Position numbers and translations under genes: made by a program. 64,000 bases of DNA from Bacillus_BD oryzisoli (GTDB lineage: Bacteria > Bacillota > Bacilli > Bacillales > Cytobacillaceae). Shown piece after piece: positions 58,402 to 64,000 of the stretch. The notes under the pieces are model-generated. The model made no database searches. It was not told the origin of the DNA and worked only from the letters and a program-made list of their open reading frames with translations. Every line of letters begins with the position of its first letter. Position 1 is the stretch's first letter. The DNA lies in assembly GCF_036670025.1 (NCBI RefSeq), contig NZ_CP137640.1, positions 2,204,001-2,268,000 of the forward strand. Direction: 5' to 3'.

Positions 58402-59376
58402 ATGAAAACCATTGTGTACAGAAGGTATGGTCCCCCCGATGTTCTTAAATTGAAAGAGGTAGAAAAACCTATTCCAAAAGAAAATGAAATCTTAGTTAAA
58501 GTAAAAGCCACAACCGTAACAGTAGCAGATATTCGGTCACGGAGTTTTACAGTGCCTCTTGCTTTTTGGCTGCCTGCGCGTATAACACTTGGTTTGATAC
58601 AACCAAAAAAAGAGATATTAGGAATGGAGTTAGCTGGAGAAGTGGAGTCAGTTGGAAAAAATGTAAAAAGGTTTAAGCAAGGAGACCAAGTTTTTGCAGC
58701 ATCCTTGACTGGATTTGGTGCTTATGCCGAATATAAGTGTTTGGAGGAAGATGGACCTGTAGCTATTATGCCTTCCAATATAACTTATGGAGAAGCTGCT
58801 GCCATTCCTATTGGCGCTCGTACAGCATTGTATTTTCTTAGGAAAGCAGGTATAAAGAGTGGTCAATCGGTTTTAGTCTATGGTGCTTCCGGAAGTGTAG
58901 GAAGTTATGCAGTTCAGATCGCCAAATATCTCGGAGCAAACGTAACAGGGGTATGCAGTACCAAAAATTTGGAATTAGTTAAATCTCTGGGAGCTGATAA
59001 AGTAATTGATTATACAGCAGAGAATTTTTCTAGTACAGACGAAACATATGATGTCATCTTTGAAGCGGTAAACAAGAGTTCCTTTTCAGCTTGTATGAAA
59101 TTGTTAAAGAACAAGGGTACCTATATAAATGTTACTGAACCGCTACCAAGTGTTCAAATGCTATGGACTCTATTAACGAGTAGCAAGAAACTCATATTGA
59201 GCCGAAATCCACCTGAAACTTCAGAAGCATTAAATTTCCTGAAAGAACTTGTTGAGATGGGGAAATTAAAAGTGGTCATTGACAGATCTTATTCGTTTGA
59301 TGAGATTGTGGAAGCTCATAGATATGTCGAGAAAGGACACAAGAAGGGAAATGTAGTTATAAATGTAGAAACATAA
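58402..59376 (+). CDS. MDR alcohol dehydrogenase/quinone reductase-like protein 2
   Basis: 324 aa, paralogue of the protein at 46243-47163. RRYGPPDVLKLKEVEKPIPK at the start, cofactor motif YGASGSVGSYAVQIAKYLGA, and the tail EIVEAHRYVEKGHKKGNVVI identical over its last stretch. No zinc cysteines. About 18 residues longer than copy 1 because of an insert near 245-275. ATG 58402 after GAGGTGG; TTG 58390 overlaps that site. Lies just beyond the structured relic, in a mobile-DNA-rich stretch. Confidence 0.88.
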   Translation: MKTIVYRRYGPPDVLKLKEVEKPIPKENEILVKVKATTVTVADIRSRSFTVPLAFWLPARITLGLIQPKKEILGMELAGEVESVGKNVKRFKQGDQVFAASLTGFGAYAEYKCLEEDGPVAIMPSNITYGEAAAIPIGARTALYFLRKAGIKSGQSVLVYGASGSVGSYAVQIAKYLGANVTGVCSTKNLELVKSLGADKVIDYTAENFSSTDETYDVIFEAVNKSSFSACMKLLKNKGTYINVTEPLPSVQMLWTLLTSSKKLILSRNPPETSEALNFLKELVEMGKLKVVIDRSYSFDEIVEAHRYVEKGHKKGNVVINVET

Positions 59377-59512
59377 CAACTAATATAAGATGTCTAAATA
59401 GATACCTCCTGGAAGAATGAATTTGTTCGAGTCAAATAATGTATCACCCTATTATTATGTAAAGTTACTGAAATAATGTACTTAAAGAGTAGTGTTTCTG
59501 AATAATCATAAT

Positions 59513-59544
59513 AAAGGGACGGTTTTTTAGGTACTGTCCCTTTT
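59513..59544. terminator. Bidirectional terminator
   Basis: AAAGGGAC/GTCCCTTT outer stem with GGT/ACT inside; between convergent genes. Confidence 0.8.
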
Positions 59545-59550
59545 ACTAAT

Positions 59551-60168
59551 TTATTTTTTTAATCCAGCAGCAAAGAAGGGACCATTAACTGTAATAGTCG
59601 ATAGAATTCGTGCCATTTCTTGAGGAGATTCTTTCCTGCCACTATCCAACCATTGTTGAATTACTCCTATATGTGCAGATGCAATGTAGGAAGTTAAATA
59701 TTGTCCTGGAACAAGTAAATTCTCCTTCTTTAAAAGTGCATCTGTGTTATTTCCAAACATTACTTTCCAAATAAAATCTTTCAGCCTTGCTTGAAATGAT
59801 AAATCTCCTTTTGGACCTAACACTGCTTTCATAAAACCACTATTTTCATTTAGATATTCAAAAATTGAAACTGCAAAGGGAAATGGTGTTAAAGTCGGAG
59901 AATTGGTTTCAAGTATGGCAATAACTCCAGGGATGTTCTGTTTTGCAATTCTGTACATCTCAAGCATAATTTCGTCTTCACATTTAGTTATTAAATCGAA
60001 CTTGTCTTGATAGTGTGCATAAAATGTTCCTCGATTAATCCTCGCTCTGGTTGTTATGTCTTTAACTGTAATTGCCTCAAACCCTTTTTCATTGATTAAT
60101 TCTACTAGGGCATCTCGGATGGATTCTTTTGTTCGAATGACCCGTAAATCCGTATTACTTTCACGCAA
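59551..60168 (-). CDS. TetR-family regulator
   Basis: 205 aa. N-terminal HTH: TKESIRDALVELINEKGFEA, ITVKDITTRARINRGTFYAH. The C-terminal ligand domain, VFGNN-type with SYIASAHIGVIQQWLDSGRK, is that of the TetR_C_8 group. TTG 60168 follows AGGGGG. Divergent from the permease gene; the perfect palindrome at 60282-60307 between them is its probable operator. It likely represses the permease until a ligand arrives. Confidence 0.88.
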   Translation of the reverse strand: MRESNTDLRVIRTKESIRDALVELINEKGFEAITVKDITTRARINRGTFYAHYQDKFDLITKCEDEIMLEMYRIAKQNIPGVIAILETNSPTLTPFPFAVSIFEYLNENSGFMKAVLGPKGDLSFQARLKDFIWKVMFGNNTDALLKKENLLVPGQYLTSYIASAHIGVIQQWLDSGRKESPQEMARILSTITVNGPFFAAGLKK

Positions 60169-60281
60169 GGTACTTACCCCCTAACTTTTATCCAACACAT
60201 TTATAAAAAGTGTTCCGTAACCAACACATCCGACATTTTTGATTATTGAGCAGAAAAGAGTTCAATTATAAAATCAGAAAT

Positions 60282-60307
60282 ATAATAAACAACGGGTTGT
60301 TTATTAT
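60282..60307. promoter_or_regulatory. perfect palindromic operator, likely TetR site
   Basis: Arms ATAATAAACAAC and GTTGTTTATTAT separated by GG, 30 bp before the permease ATG. A second, weaker inverted pair, AACACATTT/AAAAGTGTT, lies at 60194-60214 nearer the regulator. Confidence 0.75.
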
Positions 60308-60337
60308 CATAACAAAAAAAGAGGGAGGAATAAATAT

Positions 60338-61531
60338 ATGTTCAAGAACAAACTGTTATTAGTTTCACCAATCATTGCATTGGCAGTTACTTTTATTTTC
60401 TCACTTACATTATTTCCATCGGTCCAGCCACAACCTAAAAACCTGCCGATTGCAATCGTAAATGAGGATGAAGGAGTGGAAATTCCTAATCAGCCAAAAC
60501 TGAATATGGGTCAAACGATTGTTGAAATGATGCAAAAAAATACAAAAGCAACAAAAGATGAAGATCCTGCTGTGAAATGGGTTGAAGTAAAAACAGCAGA
60601 AGATGCACAAAAAGGAATGAATAACCAAAAATATTATGCAACATTGGTCATTCCGAAAGATTTCAGTGCTAAACAGGCATCATTAAGGACACCAGCACCT
60701 TCTTCTCCTGAAGTTCAAATATATATCAATCAGGGAATGAATACAGCAGCTTCAACAATGGCAGGACAGGTATTGAATGGGATAGTTGACAATATGAACA
60801 ACAATGTCCGTAAAGAACTCCTTGATGGTTTTGAAAAACAAGGAGCAACCCTAACAGCAAAACAAGCTGCAAGCTTAGCAACTCCAATTACAAAAACAAT
60901 TACCAATGTGAATGAAATTGGTACTAATAGTGCAAACGGCAATTCTCCTATTTCCTTATTCCAGCCACTTTGGATTGCAAGCTTAGCTAGTGCAGCTATT
61001 ATCTTTATTGCTGTTAGCAAATTACCAATTGCTAATCGAAAAGAGAACCTTGCTACAAAGGCAGTACAAATTTTAATGGGGGCAATTGTTTCACTTGTAG
61101 TCGGATTTGGATTAACGTGGTTAGCAGATGGAATGGTAGGATTAAATATTCCGCAATTTACGGATACAGCTTTATTTCTAACGATTACATCCTTTAGCTT
61201 TTTCCTAATGATTTTAGCTGTATTTTCGTTGTTAGGCATTAGAAGTATCGCTGTTTTTGCCTTGATGCTCTTCTTTGGCGCACCATTGCTTGCGATGGCT
61301 CCAGAAATGATGTCCCCATTTTATCGAGAGTGGATTTATTCTTGGTTGCCAATGCGTTTTATGATAGAAGGTTTGCGTGAATTGTTCTTCTTCGGAAAGG
61401 GACTATCTTGGAGTTCACCTTTATCTACCCTTGTATGGATTGGAGTAGTCAGTATGGTAATCATACTAGCTTCTGCTTTAAAACTTAATTCACTAAAAGA
61501 GAAAACACAAACCGAAAAATTAGAGATATAA
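60338..61531 (+). CDS. ABC-2-type membrane protein, DUF3533/YhgE-Pip-like
   Basis: 397 aa. One N-terminal helix (LLLVSPIIALAVTFIFSLTL), an extracytoplasmic domain of about 180 residues (PIAIVNEDEGVEIPNQPKLN; KYYATLVIPKDFSAKQASLR), then five helices from about 210. This is the YhgE/Pip and SNG1-like architecture, linked to export of toxic compounds or secretion. No ATPase gene is adjacent. GGGAGGA precedes the ATG. Probably under the divergent TetR regulator. Confidence 0.82.
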   Translation: MFKNKLLLVSPIIALAVTFIFSLTLFPSVQPQPKNLPIAIVNEDEGVEIPNQPKLNMGQTIVEMMQKNTKATKDEDPAVKWVEVKTAEDAQKGMNNQKYYATLVIPKDFSAKQASLRTPAPSSPEVQIYINQGMNTAASTMAGQVLNGIVDNMNNNVRKELLDGFEKQGATLTAKQAASLATPITKTITNVNEIGTNSANGNSPISLFQPLWIASLASAAIIFIAVSKLPIANRKENLATKAVQILMGAIVSLVVGFGLTWLADGMVGLNIPQFTDTALFLTITSFSFFLMILAVFSLLGIRSIAVFALMLFFGAPLLAMAPEMMSPFYREWIYSWLPMRFMIEGLRELFFFGKGLSWSSPLSTLVWIGVVSMVIILASALKLNSLKEKTQTEKLEI

Positions 61532-61535
61532 CAAT

Positions 61536-61575
61536 AAACAAGCCGTTTCCTTATGGGATAACGGCTTGTTTTAGA
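61536..61575 (+). terminator. Terminator after the permease gene
   Basis: AAACAAGCCGTT/AACGGCTTGTTT stem and T-rich tail. Confidence 0.88.
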
Positions 61576-61659
61576 AAAAGATTGTGAACAAACGTACTTA
61601 AACTTCCTCAGATAGATACACTTTACTCTTGAATGGTCGCTGACAGGGTGCTAGAGTTA

Positions 61660-61745
61660 AACCAGTTAAGGCTGTTTGGCAGCCTTTTTCATAAATACAT
61701 TAAATAAGACGCTATCCTTGTTCTGGATAAGCGCCATATTCTTGA
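61660..61745. other. hairpin-rich intergenic stretch
   Basis: AGGCTG/CAGCCT followed by TTTTT near 61668-61690 is terminator-like. GCTATCC..GGATAAGC near 61712-61732 forms another inverted repeat of a kind dispersed in Bacillus genomes. No gene seen between 61575 and 61780. Confidence 0.4.
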
Positions 61746-61779
61746 ATAAAAGTAATCCAATGTGACTAAATTAAGAGTT

Positions 61780-62637
61780 TTAATAAGATCGTAGAAAATT
61801 AATAAGATTATGGTTAGTTTCATTAGACGATCTGCCGAGCCAAATCAAATGTCCCCACGAGTCTATCAGGCAAAGCTTTGAAGAGGGAATGTTTTCTTTC
61901 GCAAAATACGCATGTTCTATAGGCACCGAACGATCATAATTACTTTGCATGATAAGAGTAGGACATGATACAGCTTTTAGATCTTCAATTGTTATTTCAT
62001 TGAACTGTTCCAGATCTATATAGAACCCATAACCAGACCTTTGACGATCGTTCATTTTTCTAATGGCTTCTATATCATAGCTATCTATTTTACTTTTTGC
62101 CTCGCTATATTTTAAAGTACTGAATGAAGAAAACATCTGTTTAAAAATAAACAAAGGAAATCTATTATTCATAGTAGAAATTAGTTTCCATGTAATTTTC
62201 TCGAATCTTGGATGAAATAAAATCTTTGCCATTCTATATTCTTTATCCTTGGGGGTAAGCCATTCTGTTGTAACTGCTGATTGTAAAATGAGTGTTTTAA
62301 CGTGATCCGGATAGTTAGCTGCAAAAATAATTCCACTGGGACCTCCCGCAGAAATGGCTAGAATGTGAGCTTTTTCGATGTTTAATTGGTTTAATAATTT
62401 TGCATAATATTAACACTCTATTGGAAGACTTTCCCCAACTTCTTTTGATGTTTTTCCATAGCCCGGCCTTGAAGGTGTAATTATTGAAAAACTATTTTCA
62501 AAAAGAAAATCGTACCCAAATTCTTCATAACAATTTGAATGACCACCGTGCATGACTAATATTGGTTTCCCTTTACCGATTATCGAATATTCAATTGTAA
62601 TACCTTCTGTTGAAAAGACTTTTATTTTTCTTTCCAT
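61780..62637 (-). pseudogene. alpha/beta hydrolase interrupted by one stop codon
   Basis: From ATG 62637: GITIEYSIIGKGKPILVMHG, GGHSNCYEEFGYDF, TPSRPGYGKTS. It then meets an in-frame TAA (62408-62410, C-stop-YYAKLLNQL). The same frame continues with the nucleophile elbow ILAISAGGPSGI, the acid in QSNYDRSVP and the His in DSWGHLIWLG, ending at 61780. About 285 codons, full length. Only this nonsense mutation breaks it, so loss is recent, or it is read through rarely. Confidence 0.85.
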
Positions 62638-62895
62638 AAAACAGCCCCATTTTAATGTACTGAATTCTTTCTATCTATTACTAAAAGAATTAAATACTAC
62701 TTCTGTCTCCTAAAGAAAATTTCCTGCTTATCCAACAATATGGCTCGATTGTTCAATAAGCACAGTGTAACATAATTTGTATAAATATTAATTGCCAGAA
62801 AATAGTCTAGTTTTCGTTCATGTTAACTGCTTTTGTTGGTTCAGCTGAGCTTTGATATTTTAATAGAATTTGAATAAAAGAGATCACATCGGTAC

Positions 62896-63036
62896 CTATT
62901 TTCCGTTTAAGCGTTCCTGAAGGCTTTGGATCGATTGAACAACGCTATCCAGTTTTGCTTCAATTCGATAAAGCAAGAACAGGGTAACGGCATTCGGAAA
63001 GCCGACCTCACTTATGAGGGGAATGAATTCTTCCAC
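62896..63036 (-). CDS. YvrJ-family small protein
   Basis: 46 aa from GTG 63036 (GAGGTGA 5 nt upstream): EEFIPLISEVGFPNAVTLFL followed by LYRIEAKLDSVVQSI. A short hydrophobic segment followed by an amphipathic coiled helix is the YvrJ pattern; B. subtilis YvrJ is a tiny protein linked to the sigO-rsoA locus. No sigO-like genes are seen here. A hairpin AAGGGCTGC/GCAGCCCTT lies just upstream at 63068-63096. Confidence 0.75.
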   Translation of the reverse strand: MEEFIPLISEVGFPNAVTLFLLYRIEAKLDSVVQSIQSLQERLNGK

Positions 63037-63122
63037 GATGGTCACCTCATTTCTTGATTAATAGTAGAAAGGGCTGCCTCCTAAAGGAAAGCAGCCCTTA
63101 TGTTTTCAACGTTTATTAAATA

Positions 63123-63139
63123 AAGGTGCCAGGCACCTT
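63123..63139. repeat. GGTGCC/GGCACC palindromic repeat
   Basis: AAGGTGCC-A-GGCACCTT, related to the ends of the 52619-52675 repeat. Confidence 0.6.
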
Positions 63140-63393
63140 GTCTAGTGGAGACGAAAAAAGGATTTCTAAAAGAAATCCCATGTACTAACTTGTGTTTCAC
63201 TTCTCCAAATTAGCTAATAATCTATTAGAATTATAAATATAAAAAAATTAAAAAGTTGGAAATTCAATTTCCGGGATAAGAACCCTAGTCGTTTTCTCCT
63301 AAAATAGTCTATTTTCTGTTAAAAATCTCTCCTGTTTACTCCTAATAATTGAAAAATTCAACCCTTATATATTCCTAATATTGTTAATATTAA

Positions 63394-63436
63394 TTTATTT
63401 AATCTTTACTGACAATTTACATAATAGGAGTAATAT
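63394..63436 (+). promoter_or_regulatory. PhoP-box-like array and promoter upstream of the beta-propeller gene
   Basis: TTTATT (63394), TTTACT (63405) and TTTACA (63416) are spaced exactly 11 bp apart, matching the TT(A/T)ACA direct-repeat pattern bound by PhoP in Bacillus. CTGACA (63409) and TAATAT (63431), 16 bp apart, may be the -35 and -10. Confidence 0.5.
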
Positions 63437-63476
63437 TATTTTTGCAATTAATCTATATGTAAAAGGGGATATCTTA

Positions 63477-64000
63477 ATGAAACGGAAAAAGGTAATTGCG
63501 GCAGTTTCACTTGCAACAGTTCTTCTTGGATCAACAACTGGGTATGCTGCCTACACAAACTTAGTTGGACCTAAAGGAGATGGAACGGCTGTTACACCAC
63601 ATGGTTGGACAGTTACTCCTACTGGTGATCAAGTAACACTTGGAGATTTTCCAATGGGAGGTGTATTAAGCCCTGATCATCGGTATCTTATTGTTTCAAA
63701 TAATGGACAAGGTGAGCAATCTCTTCAAGTTGTGGATGTTGACAGTCAAGAGGTTGTCCAAACGATTCCTTACAAATCACCAGAAGCACTTTATTTTGGA
63801 GTTGCATTCTCTCCAGATGGAAAAACGGTCTATGCATCAGCAGGGGGCAACAACAAAATCCGGGTTTATGGATTTGAAAACGGAAAACTGACTGAACAAG
63901 CACCAATATTGCTAACAAATGCAAGCAAAACGAATTTTTACCCAGCTGGAGTTTCAGTTTCAAAGGATGGAAAATCTCTTTTTGTAGCTAATAATTTAAA
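63477..64000 (+). CDS. secreted beta-propeller (YVTN/YncE-type) protein, cut by the window edge
   Basis: ATG 63477, 7 nt after AAAAGGGG, open to the end of the window (174 codons seen). Signal peptide 1-25 (KRKKVIAAVSLATVLLGSTT, cut near YAAYT). Propeller repeats follow: GVLSPDHRYLIVSNNGQGEQ, SLQVVDVDSQEVVQTI, GVAFSPDGKTVYASAGG, GVSVSKDGKSLFVANNL. Full-length relatives often join such a propeller to an alkaline-phosphatase-like phosphoesterase. The PhoP-box-like leader would fit, but that part is outside the window. Confidence 0.75.
   Translation, partial: MKRKKVIAAVSLATVLLGSTTGYAAYTNLVGPKGDGTAVTPHGWTVTPTGDQVTLGDFPMGGVLSPDHRYLIVSNNGQGEQSLQVVDVDSQEVVQTIPYKSPEALYFGVAFSPDGKTVYASAGGNNKIRVYGFENGKLTEQAPILLTNASKTNFYPAGVSVSKDGKSLFVANNL

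Noticed and set aside
1..64000. CRISPR array, tRNA or rRNA genes
   Set aside because: No regularly spaced repeats with spacers and no tRNA or rRNA sequence were recognised on reading both strands; a covariance scan could not be run.

Overview
The window reads as a chromosomal segment of a low-GC, Gram-positive, endospore-type Bacillaceae bacterium. Ribosome binding sites are strong (AGGAGG-like), TTG and GTG starts are common, rho-independent hairpins are dense, and many genes have close Bacillus subtilis relatives (YdfJ, NiaP, YthP/YthQ, SrtN, OpuD, YktD, YvrJ, ThiW under a TPP riboswitch). I would not name a species. A homologue of the B. subtilis replication terminator protein (11846-12217) raises the possibility that the segment lies near the replication terminus, although no Ter site was recognised by eye.

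Layout. 1-1.8 kb: a two-subunit Rieske aromatic-ring dioxygenase. 2-6 kb: a YebC-family gene whose last 50 bp are perfectly duplicated 3.2 kb downstream. Between the copies lies a decayed integrative element with a broken tyrosine recombinase, a broken ATP-dependent DNA ligase and a frameshifted DUF2513 gene; only one 44-aa gene looks intact. 6-16 kb: MMPL transporter, Na/Pi cotransporter, LysM/SleB-like wall hydrolase, methyltransferase, RTP homologue, niacin transporter, NRDE protein, SRPBCC protein and sirtuin. 16-21 kb: an ABC pair, an AbrB-family membrane protein, a lipoprotein, riboswitch-thiW and a soluble chemoreceptor-like protein.

21.6-23 kb: a sulfur-handling locus with two GGGTAT-type palindromic operators, an intact DsrE gene and a wrecked CoA-disulfide reductase/rhodanese/TusA gene. 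24-27 kb: a two-gene 2-oxoacid:ferredoxin oxidoreductase (alpha-beta fusion plus gamma-delta fusion). 27.8-40.5 kb: housekeeping and accessory genes, including two overlapping IclR regulators, a PBP4-type carboxypeptidase, an HtrA-like protease, DegV and a lipid kinase. This stretch also holds relics: a frameshifted YjbQ-family gene, a LAGLIDADG endonuclease remnant and a headless FAD monooxygenase. 40.6-53 kb: OpuD, an M14 peptidase, YitT, an MDR dehydrogenase, a bifunctional penicillin-binding protein with a repetitive charged tail, SelO, a methyltransferase and an Enterobacteria-type thymidine kinase.

53-64 kb is the most plastic part. It carries a lipoprotein cyclophilin, a truncated M14 peptidase and a complete IS110-family (IS1111-like) element with inverted-repeat ends and a 430-bp structured 3' non-coding segment likely to encode its guide RNA. 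It also carries a highly structured patch resembling the right end and omega-RNA of an IS200/IS605-type element without its tnpB, and a second MDR dehydrogenase. A TetR regulator faces a DUF3533/YhgE-like permease across a perfect palindrome. A nonsense-mutated hydrolase, a tiny YvrJ protein and a beta-propeller gene running off the right edge behind a PhoP-box-like array complete the window. Overall it is an ordinary chromosomal backbone peppered with decayed mobile DNA.
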